A DNA stretch of 64,000 nt, from NCBI RefSeq assembly GCF_029931775.1, contig NC_079318.1, positions 53,330,659-53,394,658 of the forward strand, written 5' to 3'. The first letter of the stretch is position 1. Every line of letters starts with the position of its first letter. Position numbers and translations under genes: made by a program. Shown here piece after piece: positions 1 through 11,587 of the stretch. Under the pieces are notes generated by a model. The model did no database searches. It worked only from the letters and a program-made list of their open reading frames with translations, and had not been told where the DNA came from. This DNA is from Euleptes europaea. Lineage: Eukaryota; Chordata; Lepidosauria; Squamata; Sphaerodactylidae.

Positions 1-57
1 AAACGTGCATCTAGAGAGCGGCGAATCCAAGGGAAAACCTCCCGTGCACTAATAGCC
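1..57. repeat. Half of a palindromic MITE cut by the window edge
   Basis: The first 57 bases closely match the right arm of the palindromic element at 31595-31775. Both carry gtgcatctagagagc, then gcgaatccaagg, then cccgtgc and a terminal ggcc-like end. Only this arm is in view; the rest would lie left of the window. Confidence 0.6.
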
Positions 58-800
58 TGAATCTATAGCCTGCATTGATGGGGACCCCACATGGTTGCAG
101 ATCCGCAGGGTGGTTTTTATGGTTGGAGGGTGCAGTCCTGAGAGCCCTTACTGGAATGTAAATTGGTGAAGCTGGATTCCGATTCAGTGTTTTGGGTTAA
201 GGGGGGTGAGATGGAGATCGAGCAGAAAGGGGCATGCACGTGTTCACACAGTAAAACAGCCCTGGACTGGAGACGCAGAAGCGGTCGCTGTGGCAGCCAG
301 GGACATCATGTATGTTTGCAGAAAACAGTGTATAAAATACAGATACTTGGCTAGCTGTGAATGTATAATGTGTATAGATAAATATCTGTACCAACGTGTA
401 CAGCTGTACTGGCGTTTGGAGCTTGAATTCTACAAGCATAAATAATATTCCTGGCTATTATTGCAAGTACCACTGTCCTTAATTGGAGGCTGGTTGTGTG
501 TATGTGAGTGTGTTCCTGCATTCCTGTATTTCTTTGCTCTCTGACACCCTCTGCTGGAATACTGGGTGCTCCGGTGAGGGAGAGTTCATGTTTCAGATCT
601 ACTCTGTTTTTCCTACCCCACTAAACTTTTCAATTAACTCTGTGCAACAAATGGTGAGCTTTCGGTCTCTTGTGGGAGCGCCCTAACAATTTTGATTCTT
701 TAATGAGCGCGCAGCAGAGTCATTGAGGTCCAAGTATCTTTACTATCGCTTGGGGACATACCTGAGAACGCTGCTTTGCATGCAGGTATCATTAGTGGGC

Positions 801-1010
801 CCTGACTTGGATGGCCCAGGCTAGCCTGATCTCGTCAGATCTCAGAAGCTAAGCAGGGTCAGCCCTGGTTAGTATTTGGATGGGAGACCACCAAGGAAGT
901 CCAGGGTTGCTGTGCAGAGGAAGGCACTGGCAAACCACCTCTGTTAGTCACTTGCCATGAAAACCCCCAAAAGGGGTTGCCATAAGTCGGCTGGGACTTG
1001 ACAGCACTTT
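801..1010 (+). repeat. 5S-rRNA-derived SINE with BovB-like tail
   Basis: The head reads like 5S rRNA: cctgatctcgtcagatctc, agctaagcagggtc (internal A-box region) and tggatgggagaccacc (C-box region). The body has a short linker with ggcaaaccacctctg. The 3' end has ataagtcggctgggacttg and acagcacttt and runs into a CA repeat, the tail type that squamate SINEs share with BovB LINEs. It is a complete-looking copy and is not a functional 5S gene. Confidence 0.85.
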
Positions 1011-1034
1011 ACACACACACACACACACACACAC
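1011..1034. repeat. (AC)n microsatellite, SINE tail
   Basis: Twelve AC units directly follow the 5S-type SINE and are best read as its simple-repeat 3' tail. Confidence 0.9.
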
Positions 1035-1167
1035 ATCGTCAGTGGACGCTCAGAACATGGGCACAGTTGGCTGTGCGTGCCGGACTGGATCCAGTTCATA
1101 CCAAATGAGCATGGGATACAGAGGAAGGGTTCATAATGCATGCTTGGTATTGTCTGCTTTGACTGAA

Positions 1168-1374
1168 TTCATGAAGCTGCCTTATACTGAATCAGACCCT
1201 TAGTCCATCAAAGACAGTATTGTCTACTCAGACCGGCAGCGGCTCTCCAGGGTCTCAGGCAGAGGTCTTTCACATCACCTACTTGCCTAGTCCCTTTAAC
1301 TGGCGATGCCGGGGATTGAACCTGGGGCCTTCTGCATGCGAACCAGAGGCTCTACCACTGAGCCATGCCCCCTC
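1168..1374 (-). repeat. tRNA-derived SINE
   Basis: Read on the minus strand it begins with a tRNA-like A box (tggctcagtggtagagc) followed by a B box (ggttcaatccc). It ends with a body that on the plus strand reads gaagctgccttatactgaat. The same family recurs at 13817, 20546, 23030, 26070 and 53930. It has no tRNA cloverleaf beyond the promoter half. Confidence 0.85.
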
Positions 1375-1375
1375 C

Positions 1376-2300
1376 CCTCTGTCTGGTACCTGTTTGGGAG
1401 GGGAGACTGAGTCAATGTGCATCCTTTTCCCTGACACTCCTCAACAGGAGGTTAGCACTGCTAAAGTCCACACTGCTTACCCTCTGTTCAGTGGAGCAGA
1501 TTATCTCTGCGGCAGTGTACACAAATGATCAAATATTATACTCCTTCTCAACATTTCTGTGCAAGTTCCTATTATTTACATCTGAAAGACTTAATTCACC
1601 CAAGGTTACCCGATGGAGATTATTGGCACAACAAGGACTTGATTCCCGGGCCAAAGTTCATTGTGATCCAAAGTATTAAACCAACTTTTGGTTTGTTAGT
1701 GTGTTTTAAATTTAAATCGCATATGTCTAATCTCCCTGGGATCTGTTAAGTAGGATTATTGCTTAATGAATACATAGTGAATTCCCTTAAACTTTTATGA
1801 ACCTAAAATGTTGTGTATGTATATGGAAAAGTCAGTACTATTACTTCTTGAATTCAGTAACCACAGACTTAAAATGGAGACTTTTAAAACTGGAGTTTAA
1901 TGATGACTGTTCCCCTGTGGGGAAAGGTACTCAGTTCTGATGGTATCACTTTAAAGCTTTTTGTAGGATTCTCTGAGCTCAACCAATGCCTTTTTGATGG
2001 TGCTGGAAACCAGAAATGATTTGTCCTTTTGTCATAAAAAGCAGCTCTCTTTCTTACATGGTCTCAAGATATTGCCTACTTTGAAAAAGTCTCATATTTA
2101 TTGAAATATCACTCCATCAGTGAAAAACCAAAGCATTTATCAAAAAGAGTTGTGATGGGTTGAAATCCCTAATGTATTTTTTTAAAAGGAAGCCAATTGA
2201 TAGCAGAACACTTCTGACTGCTCTGTGATAGACAGGTATAATATCCAAAGCAGCAATAAGAAATGATGGGATGCATTCAGCAGAATAATGGGAAATGTAG
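1376..2300. other. Intergenic stretch, nothing recognised
   Basis: AT-rich unique-looking sequence. No coding exon, RNA gene or repeat family could be recognised. Confidence 0.4.
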
Positions 2301-2301
2301 A

Positions 2302-2328
<27 letters not shown>
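2302..2328. repeat. (TG)n microsatellite
   Basis: An uninterrupted run of TG dinucleotides. Confidence 0.95.
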
Positions 2329-2332
<4 letters not shown>

Positions 2333-2604
2333 CTGGGGCCAGTGCCTGGCCCATCCTCAATGGAGGCACCTGTGGCTAAGTAGGGGACTTCCCTGATGTT
2401 GCAGGAGCTGAACAGAACCCACCTACCTCACTTGTTCCTCAGGCAACCTCACTTGTACCTCAGGCAGCAGGATGGGACCCTGGGTGGCAGGTAGACCCAA
2501 CAACTGGACACAGGCCTCACCACCTCCCTCCTGGGCCCCAGAGCTTTGGGTGCTGGCTGATGACGTCACCTCCCAGTGCAACAAGATGATGCCAGGGAAC
2601 AGCA

Positions 2605-2765
2605 TGCCTCAAGAGATCAGTTGTAATAGCAGGAGATCTCCAGCTAGTACCTGGAGGTTGGCAGCCATTATACCTTACCAAGTTCCCTCCCCTCCATAAA
2701 CCCCACTCTTCCAGGCTCCACCCTCAAACGTCTAGGTATTTCGGAACTCAGCGTTGGCAACCCTA
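2605..2765 (-). repeat. Interspersed repeat, family also at 11588
   Basis: The minus strand reads gggttgccaacgctgag, then cctccaggta, then ggagatctcctgctattac. This resembles the block around 11590-11720 (cctccaggtggg, gatcccccggaattacag, actacagagatcag). The two share order and wording but have diverged. The class is unknown; a SINE or the end of a longer element are both possible. Confidence 0.5.
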
Positions 2766-4426
2766 TTCACTCCTTACACACCAAGGTGATCAGAGCTGTA
2801 CAAATTGACAGCATTGACTGTGTGTGGGTATGAGGAGAATGCATGTGTATGGGCATTTTAGACAGTGAGGGCAGCCCTTATACCTTTGGATATATTCCTG
2901 AATGTGCTTGTAATAATAGGTGAGGCCAAGGTTTCCTTGGAGCCAGGGAAGAAGAAGCTGGTATCACCCTGTTCTGTTCAGGATCTTGAACTGAGGCCAA
3001 AGTACACTTTTGTGTTAAAATGATCTTCTTAAGCAAAGTGTTTTGGGAGCTGTGGTTTTTGGATGAAAAAGAGACAAAGGGAGTGGTACTATCACCACGC
3101 CCCTCCCCCCCCACATGCACATTTTTCAAATCACCCTCTAGGTGATTTCAGATGTGCATTTGCAAAGTGCATTGAGGTCTGAAATCCTGCAGTGGTAAAA
3201 AAACCCCGACCAAGGCAGGCAATTTGCAATAAGGGAGGGTATGGGAAAGGGATAAGTCTCCAAACCATGGCTTTTTCACAGCAAACCCCAATCTGCTTTT
3301 GCCCCTTCTTATTTCTCTTAGTTTTCTCTCCTTTGCGCCTGAATTAATCAATGCTAATCTTCTTACTAAACCTGTATTCCCTTTTGCTATTTCTTATCTC
3401 TCTTATGTCACCTTTTCATGCAATAATGATTCTTAGGTAGCTATCAGGCCTTTTTTTGTCCTGTTAGAAGAAATTATTAAGAACACATCTTGCATGCTTT
3501 CTTTGATGTTCCTTTTTTACTTCTCTGGGTTCTCTCTTCCCCCCCACCTCTATATAGTTTTTTACTCTTTATTTTTCACTTCTTTCAGTCCAACATAATT
3601 AGTGTATAGTTCGATCCTTCTGTTTCCCTTCCTTATTTTTCTTGCATCTTTTCAAATTGTTATTTTTCAGGCAGATAGGTCATTTTATTTCTGTATAAGT
3701 GCCTAATATATATTTAATAAGTAATAAATGACAGTGGTCACAACAGCAACATTTGGGGCATCATTATATGTAACGTGTAGTTTGCCCTTCAGTTCTAGGG
3801 ATCGAGAGCAATATATTTCCTGCTGCAGCCTAAATACTTTCGTCAGAGAATCCAGATATTTGTAATTTGTTATGTCCCAGTGGAACATGATTAAGATCAT
3901 GATTCAGTGGACTCTTGTCCCTAAGGCTATGATCCACGACTCAATGAGGCTAGATGGTACAGATTTAGAGTCAGTTAGTTTTTAGATGTCCCTGACCATA
4001 TCGTATGAACTTGAGAGTTAAGCTGATTTAGTTTTATTGACTGCAAATAAATTAAATCAGTTTAAATCAAAGTACTTTAGCATAACTGGGTCATGATGGG
4101 CTGAAGATCATGTGGGTACATCTGAGAAAGCTTTGATTTAAATTTAAAATCTAATCAGTGTGCAACTAAGCTGTCCAAAAACAGGATTTAATGTTGTGAC
4201 ACTGAACAACATTTTCAGGCTGTTGGTCCTGCGTCAGCTGTATTAAAGTGCATGAAAGTGGAGTTTTATCATGGATTATGTCCTGGCTTTTTGGACATCA
4301 CTTTCCTAATGGTTAGTAGAAAGGTCAGCTTCATGATGTTGCCATATGGCTGGGATCTGGTTTTCAGGAGGATGGGGGACCCATTAGATTGGTCCACCCT
4401 TGGAGACTAAATGAGCTAAAAGAATT
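2766..4426. other. Intergenic stretch, nothing recognised
   Basis: AT-rich sequence with no exon, RNA gene or known repeat family that I can support. Confidence 0.4.
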
Positions 4427-4434
4427 CCTTAGGG

Positions 4435-6326
4435 CAGTGGTTCCCAACCTTTTTTTGACCAGGGACCACTAGGACTTGTTCGGTGCAGGAACCCCAAGGT
4501 TCAAAATAAAAATCCAGAGAATTTGAAAATAAACTTTAATCATAACTGTTAGTTAAACATTAAACTTAGAATAATATTTGAATATATTTTTTATAATAGA
4601 GAACTTTTAATTGTAAATCAATGTGCTTTTTGAGCTTGCATCCTTTTTACAAGCTGGGCAATTCTGGGGCTAATACTGTTGCTCAGAGCTAAACGAATAT
4701 CATCACTTGCTTCCAATCAATTTCTTGCCATGTTCTTAATTATAAGCAAAGCAGAAAACCCTTGTTCGCATAAATAAGATGTGGAGAAGAGCATAAGACA
4801 TCGCAAGGCGAATCCCCGAACTGTAGGATATGAAATTGCTTTTTTACACCAGAACTCTTCAAGAGAAACTGATTCAAACGCATCCTTACAGTGCCTATCA
4901 TTTTGGAATTCAATGAGCTCTTCCTGGATTTCTTCTGCAACCTCTTCAACAGCAATACCAAAAGGATTGCGAATCAGCTTTTGGGAATCTTTTGATTCTG
5001 TCTAGTTATATTCCTGGAAGTAACGGTGGAATTCATCGACCAGCATTTGCAGATGACTTCTGATGTTGTCTTGTATATTTGCGGTGATCATGTCATCTTT
5101 ACTATCATCGACCAGTGATTTTAATGTCACAAACGCAGAATAATTGTTTTCGCCTACCCACAATTGAAGTTTGTAAATAAAGGCACGCAGTTTATCTTCA
5201 AACATAAAAATGTTTCCCACACCTGCTAAATTTATGTTTCCAGAACCTTGCAACTGTAAGTTTAGTTTATTCAAATGTGAGAAAATATCCACAAGATAAG
5301 CCAAATGCATCTGACTTTCCGAATCAAAAACCAGCTCTAGTAAATCTTTAATTTTTTTCTTGGGTAGAAACAGCTCAACCTCTTTTCTTAGTTCAAATAA
5401 CCTTCCCAGCATATTGCCTTTTGATAGCCAATAGAAGAGTCTCATGATCGGAGTCCATTTCAGTGCACAGTTTTTTTAAAAGGCGTGTATTTAAGGCGCT
5501 GCTTTTAATAACATTGACTACTTTTATGGCCATTTCCATGGTATTAACAAGGCTTTTAGGAAGAGTCTTGGAAGTTAACGCCTGACGATGTATGATACAA
5601 TGAGTTGTTATTGCTGAAGGATTGTTCTGGTTTATTAATGTTGCTAGACTGGAGCGTGATCCTAACATGGCTGGAGCGCCATACGTACAGAAGCCGGTGA
5701 GCTTTTCCCACATAATGCTATGTTTCTCAAAATACTCCGCTATTATATTCATGACGTCGATACCTTTTGATGTCATTTCCAGTTTCCGCGAAATCAATAA
5801 TTCCTCTTTAATAGTGTTGTTGTCGTCTAAAAAGCGGACAAATACGAGCAACTGACTGCAATTAGAAACGTCTGTCGATTCATCACACTGCAAAGCGAAA
5901 CATGGCGAATTTTTTATTTTCGAAACAAGCTGCTCCTCGATGTCATTTGACATAATTTCAATTCAAGCTTTTACCGTGTTGTTCGATAGAGGTATTTCTT
6001 GTATTTTCTTTTTGGCTTCCATCCCTAAAACCTCTTCGACAGCTATCATCAAACAAGGTTTGACAAGTGTTTCTCCTATTGTGTGTGGTTGTGTGAGGCT
6101 CGCTTGCACCCTCCCCCGGCCTCCCCACCCCTGCATGTTCCTTACTTGTCGTGCGCCGCTCCCGCGAGTCACCACCGCACGCCGCTGTGCTCTGTGCCCG
6201 CGAGCCACCACCATGCCGCCCGCGAAAAAATTAATTTATTATGGGTTTATAACTTTGTTTCGCGGACCCCTGGTTTAGTTCTCATGGACCCCTGGGGGTC
6301 CACGGACCTCTGGTTGGGAACCAGTG
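4435..6326 (-). mobile_element. hAT DNA transposon (ZBED5/SCAND3-like), internally deleted
   Basis: The inverted ends are cagtggttcccaacc on the left and ggttgggaaccagtg on the right. They are flanked by an exact 8-bp target duplication, ccttaggg, at 4427-4434 and 6327-6334, which is diagnostic of hAT insertion. The transposase runs on the minus strand between a C-rich 5' leader (about 6060-6230) and a short 3' region. At 1.9 kb it is shorter than a full autonomous copy, because the BED zinc-finger region is absent. Confidence 0.93.
4717..6080 (-). pseudogene. Decayed hAT transposase (ZBED5/SCAND3-like)
   Basis: On the minus strand the translation first shows HTIGETLVKPCLM and then IPLSNNTVKA near 5960-6080. 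Next comes SNDIEEQLVSKI followed by FALQCDESTDV, the first catalytic region of the hAT RNase-H-like fold, and LLVFVRFL. Further on are WLSKGNMLGRLFELRKE and finally YLCEQGFSAL with a TGA stop at 4717-4719; that last motif is the C-terminal hAT dimerisation signature. A small deletion near 5420-5440, where relatives have a few residues before WLSKGN, shifts the frame. A TAG codon near 5003 interrupts the C-terminal part. The N-terminal BED finger is missing. It cannot make an active enzyme. Confidence 0.88.
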
Positions 6327-6334
6327 CCTTAGGG

Positions 6335-7129
6335 AGTTCCTGTACAGTCGTGGCTGGCAGTCCTGTAGAAGCCCTCATCAGTCTACAGAATATAGAAATA
6401 CTTGGGCTCCCAGGACTTTGATCATATTTTCTCAGAAGCTTGCTATGACAAGTTTGCAAAGCATTTAGCAGATAAAGTTGGTTATTTCCATGTTTACCTG
6501 GACTCTACAAGAACTATGTATGTATGTATGTATGTATGTCAGTAAGTATGTAGCAGAGTCTGGTCAGGTTTTGTTGGCTAATACTCAGTTAGTGTGACCT
6601 GACAAGCTTGATTGGAGAGGTGCAGCCTATTACCACTTTCCTCAACTCTTGTTGATCTTGGTTTATACCAAAAACTTACAGTACTTAATGCATCCATGAA
6701 AGAAGGAGCGATACATAAGGAGGCAATAGTTCATCTGCTACTGGAAAAAATCATTATATCCTGAAGATCCAAATAATTAGTGGCTGATTGCTGCTACCTA
6801 GGCAATGTGCTCAAATGGGTAGTGGTTGCCCCACTTCAAGCAGCTTAGGGTAGAACTGAATATCTTGACCTATTTCAGTCAGGTTTAGGTCCAGTTTTGG
6901 AACAGAACTTACTTTGATCACTCTGATAAACCTTTTCCCAGGAGTGGGATGGGGGCAATGTTGTCTCCCCCTCCCCAGTTATTTCTGCTAAACCTCTTGG
7001 GATACTATAGTTTCCTTTTGAACCATTTGGCTGGGATTGGGATTGGAGGACATTCTTTCCTAGGTCAGCATTTGCTAGAAATGTGCTCTGGTGACTTACT
7101 ACTACTATGGCCATAATATATAGCACCAA
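6335..7129. other. Intergenic stretch with an (ATGT)n microsatellite
   Basis: Apart from a tetranucleotide tatg/atgt repeat at about 6512-6540, nothing recognisable is seen. Confidence 0.5.
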
Positions 7130-8058
7130 GCATGGCATCACACTGTTACCTGTCATGAAGTATGCATGTTGGGACAAAAAATCCCAACTTCACATATACA
7201 CTGATGGGATCTGTGCTGGCAGCAACAGACCAAGAAAGGGACCTTGGGATGGTAGTGGATAGCTCAATGAAGATGTCAACCCAGTGTGCGGCTGCTGTAA
7301 AAAAGGCAAATTCCATGCTGGCCATAATTAGACGAGGAATAGAGAATAAAACTGCTGATATCATACTCCCCTTGTACAAATCTATGGTGAGACCACACTT
7401 GGAATACTGTGTACAGTTCTGGTCACCACACCTAAAAAAGGATATTACAGAGCTTGAGAAGGTGCAGAAAAGAGCAACCAAAATGATTAGGGGACTGGAG
7501 CAACTGTCCTATGGGGAGCGGTTAAAATGCTTGGGGCTATTTAGCTTGGAAAGAAGGTGGCTGAGGGGAGACATGATAGAGGTCTATAAAATTATGCATG
7601 GTTTGGAGAGAGTGGACAGGGAGACGTTTTTCTCCCTCTCCCATAATAGAACACGGGGTCATCTGCTAAAGCTGGAGGGTGAGAGATTCAAAACAGATAA
7701 AAGGAAGTATTTTTTCACACAACGCATAGTTAAATTCTGGAACTCCCTGCCCCAGGATGTGGTGATGGCTGCCAGCTTGGAGGGCTTTAAGAGGGGAGTG
7801 GACATGTTCATGGAGGAGAGGGGTATTCATGGCTGTTAGTTAGAATGGATATTAGTCATGCTGCATACCTATTCTCTCTAGTATCAGAGGAGCATGCCTA
7901 TTATTTTGGGTGCGGTAGAAACACAGGCAGGATGGTGCTGCTGCACTCGTCTTGTTAGTGGCTTCCTAGAGGCACCTGGTTGGCCACTGTGTGAACAGAC
8001 TGCTGGACTTGATGGGCCTTGGTCTGATCCAGCAGGGCCTTTCTTATGTTCTTAAGTG
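7130..8058 (+). mobile_element. CR1/L3-like LINE, 5'-truncated, with 3' tail
   Basis: From 7162 to 7839 one open frame encodes the C-terminal part of a CR1-superfamily ORF2. Blocks seen include DQERDLGMVVDSSMKMSTQC, MVRPHLEYCVQFWSPH, LEKVQKRATKMIRGLE, LRGDMIEVYKIM and FWNSLPQDVV. The 3' UTR contains ctggacttgatgggccttgg and gatccagcagggcc and ends in ttcttatgttctt. Only the 3' end is present, as usual for truncated LINE insertions. The same 3' tail recurs in many small fragments across the window. Confidence 0.88.
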
Positions 8059-8289
8059 TTTTCTTGTCAGTATCAGCTGCTTTCTGGAAATGGCAGTATT
8101 GATGTGGAAATGCTGCTAAGTGAAAAGATGATACTATGGCTGGCACTTCCCATTGCAGGCGTGGTGATGGGAAGTCATCAAGAGGGACCAGTCTTCAACT
8201 GTTTGTGCATGATGTTCATAATCTGTGCTGAGTACTGGCTCCCTGCCTGTTCTGTCTGATAGATTATTTACTATGCAATTTCATTATTG

Positions 8290-8430
8290 TTAAGTATGGG
8301 AGACCACCAAGGAATACCAGGGTTGCTGTGCAGAGGAAGGCACTGGCAAACCACCTCTGTTAGTCTCTTGCCATGAAGGGGTCGCCATAAGTCGGCTGCG
8401 ACTTGACGGCACTTCACACACACACAGCAC
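8290..8430 (+). repeat. 5S-type SINE, 5'-truncated
   Basis: It begins inside the 5S C-box (atgggagaccaccaagg) and continues through ggcaaaccacctctg to tcggctgcgacttgacggca and a short CA tail. The A-box half is missing. Confidence 0.85.
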
Positions 8431-8626
8431 CTTCAGTGTGCAGGGCACTTTACAAAGGAATAAGGAGAAGTTGGGCCCCCACCAAATCTAAAAGTTGACT
8501 TCGGAGGTAACAGAGGAAGATGGAAATGCGAGTAAATGGGGAGGGGGGGCAAAGGGAGAATGTGTTTTCAGTTCATTTACTCATACATGATTAAATGGTG
8601 TGGGTAACTTTCAAAAGTTTAGACCC

Positions 8627-8690
8627 TGAATGTCTTGTTGGTCTCTAAGGTGCTACTGGACTCAAATTGAGCACATTTTACAAGCTTCTT
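8627..8690 (-). repeat. Fragment of the fold-back repeat family at 61575
   Basis: Contains ggtctctaaggtgctactgg followed by actc, which matches the arm of the inverted-repeat element at 61575-61728. It is short and isolated. Confidence 0.5.
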
Positions 8691-9114
8691 CTCAAACATG
8701 TTGGTCCAGTCATTGTAACACTTTTATATGTTTGGTACGATGGAGGCATTTTTGTTCCTAATGCACCGGTCTTCCTAATTCAGCTTTAATGGCTTTCCTA
8801 CGCCAGATTTTCCACTCAAAGCTTTCCTTTTCCCTGACAAAAGTAGCGATTGGCATATAGCATAGAGTTATGCTCTCAGAGAAGGTTTTTAAAGGATAAG
8901 TAACTGCTTGCATAGCAGGGGAAACTTACCTTCCAATTCATGAATTAATGGGGGAAATCTGCAGGTCTCCTCAACTGTATTGAATGTAGGGAATCACTGC
9001 AGCTGTATACAGACATACTAAATGCGTATGAAGCTTAGGGGTGCTCTTGGAACCAGGCCATAAGCAGGTGGCAGCTGTGGCCAGGAATGCCTTTTTCCAC
9101 TTTTGCTGTTACTG

Positions 9115-9720
9115 TGAACTGACTTGAACCATGGGGAAAAGCAGGATATAAATGTTTTAATAAATAAATAAACCTACTTTGGCCTTTCCTGAGCAGAAAA
9201 GACCTGGCCACTGTGGGGTTACATCTAGATGAGATTACTGCAATGCCCTCTCCATGAGGCTGTCCTCGAAAAGTGTTCGGAAACTTCAACTGGTGCAGAA
9301 TATTGCAGCCAGGATGTTGACTGGAGTGGGTAGGGACCATATCAGTCCAGTCTTGGCCCATCTACACAGGCTTCCTTCCAGTCTGTTTCTGGCCACAATT
9401 CAAGGTGCTGGTATTGACCTTTAAAACCTTGTGTGGCTTAGAACCTGTTAGACAGCTGCAGCCATCTTTTGAGGTTAGGTGGGCAGCAACATGGAAGAAG
9501 GCCTTGGTTGTGGCATCAAAACCCTGCAACTTTCTCCCCAGAGAGACTCATCTGTCTCTTTCTCTGTCACTGTATTCTGCCAGTGAGTGAAGACTTCTTA
9601 GTTTTGGTGTTCCTTCACTGATTCCTCCTTCCTGCTCTACGTTGTATCTATTGTTTTATGTATGTGTATTATAGCTTGGTTTTTAATTGTTTTAAAGATG
9701 TGTTTTTATTTTAAGTGTAA
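9115..9720 (+). mobile_element. L2-like LINE fragments
   Basis: At 9120-9165 there is an L2-type 3' end (gcaggatataaatgttttaa followed by taaataaa). From about 9190 a second fragment translates, with interruptions, to YCNAL, VRKLQLVQNIAARMLTGVG and HISPVLAHLHRLPS. That is the L2-type pattern (YCNALY, LQLVQNAAAR, LHWLP). Several stops interrupt it downstream. It is an old, non-coding copy. Confidence 0.75.
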
Positions 9721-10029
9721 AGATGCCCTAAGGCACTATCCAGGGCCATAGCTGGGGGGGGGGGGCAGCTGCCACCCCTGTGGCATGCAGAGAGGGTGGC
9801 AGAACTGCCCTACCCAGCCCACTCCTCCTGTAGCAGAGGCAGTTTTACCGCTCTCTCTCTGCATTCTACAGTGGTGGTGGCTGCCCTCCTCACCTCCCCT
9901 AGCTATGGCCCTGGCACGATCTCAGCCACTTCTAAATTGAAAATGGATATGCATTGTTTCTGCCTTGTAACACATAAGGAGATTCACTGTGCTGTGGGGA
10001 GAGGGACTGACCTCTGCGCCTATGCCCTG

Positions 10030-10135
10030 CTAGTTTGGGCCTTCTGGGCAAATGGTTGGATGCTGTGTGAAACAGTATGCTGGCTTAGATGGACCACTGA
10101 TCTGATCCAGTAGGTTCTACGTATGTTCTTAATGG
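10030..10135 (+). repeat. CR1/L3-like LINE 3' tail fragment
   Basis: Reads ggttggatgctgtgtgaaac, then gatctgatccagtagg, ending in atgttctta. It is homologous to the 3' tail of the element at 7130-8058. Confidence 0.7.
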
Positions 10136-10139
10136 CTCT

Positions 10140-11587
10140 GGCTCCTCTGAGTGTGTTTCTGCAGTGTGCAGAATGGTGAAGAAACCCACATAGATATGTT
10201 ACAAAGTTGAAGAGGGAACATTTTTAACATATGGCTCTTAACTATAGGAGCCTTCTGAATGCATGCAGACCACTTTAAATGAGGAACATAGGTTTCTGAA
10301 AAGCATCCACTTTGGAGCATTGCTGTGTGCTTATCTTCACAATAAAAGAAGTATGCTATACAATATTTTTACAATGGAAACGGGGCTGGAATCCTAGCTG
10401 GGAAGACAGTGACGCATGTGGGGAGAGTTGCAGGGGGAAAGTGGGTGGACTAAAGATTTAGTACCAGTCCATATGCCTGCCACTTTCCCCCCGGAAAGTA
10501 TACTTTGTGGGTGCTGCTTTGTATCGGAGAAGTGGCACCAGGGGTGTGGAGGCTTCTGAGACTCATCTGATGAAGTTAGCTCTGATTCACAAAAGCTTAT
10601 GCTGGAGAAGGTTCCACTGGACTCCTGAGCCATGGAAGGTCGAGCTCCAACCGTACTTGCTGTTTTGTTTTCTGGCATGTGCTGATATAGTAGTCACAAA
10701 GGCTCCAAGGATCATGCCATGTTGTCCCTGTAGCTTCAAAACATTAACTTGCTCGCTGACATGCATCCCACCACTCCTCAGTCAAAGCTATTGTTCTTCC
10801 ACTGGTCGTGGATGTTGGAAGTCTTTTGTTCTGTGACAGATCTCTAAGAGCCGGCATAGTAACACAGAGAAGTAAGGAATGACATTTAAATACATTTAGA
10901 ATTACAATAAAAGGTTTTTATTAGACGTGTCTGACTCATCTTTCAAGATACAGAAAATGCTGCAAAACCCTCTCAATGACATCCCAAGCTATGAGAGCAC
11001 AATTTTAGGCCTTTATGATGCTCGACCTACAGTTGTAGGATGGGAAAAACTAAAAGATTGACCAGTTCAGTTCTTTCCTTTTGGGAGGAGCCGTTCATTC
11101 ATCATCTCTTATTCACAGGGCAGACCAATCACTGTCAACCAAACTACGGGTAGGAATGTGTAAGGTGCCCTGTATAAAAGATGCCTGCACAATATAAAGG
11201 AATGTTTAGTAAAACTATCCAGATAGCTCATGAAAGTGAGCCGTGCCTAGACAGAACAGAAGAAGGTAATCCCCCAGAATAGCCATTTAGTCTCTTCTGA
11301 GGGACAAAAGTCTTACTGAAACTACACATGACTATTAGTTAAACACTGCACACAAAGCAAAGCCCAGTCATCGAGGCTGTCCAGGAGAAAGTGTTGAGGT
11401 TGGTTAATCAACCACATAGGGGTTGAACAGACCCCAAAGTACGTAATTAAAATCTTGGAGGTGGTACTCAACACAATGCCAAATCCAAATAATTTGGTTT
11501 CCCCTTTGTCAGTAAAGGAATAGAAAATAAGAATGTACAAGAATGTAGTGCCAGTTTCGCTATCTGCTCCTGTCTGTTTCCCTTTCT
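10140..11587. other. Mostly unrecognised intergenic sequence
   Basis: A fragment at about 10540-10630 (ctcatctgatgaag, cacaaaagcttatgctgg, ccactggactcctg) resembles the fold-back repeat family at 61575. The rest shows no exon or recognised repeat. Confidence 0.4.

Noticed and set aside
801-1008. Possible 5S rRNA gene
   Set aside because: Only the promoter half resembles 5S rRNA, it has a non-5S linker and a LINE-type tail, and the family recurs five times: a SINE.
1300-1374. Possible tRNA gene on the minus strand
   Set aside because: A and B boxes are present but there is no acceptor stem closure; the sequence continues into a SINE body.
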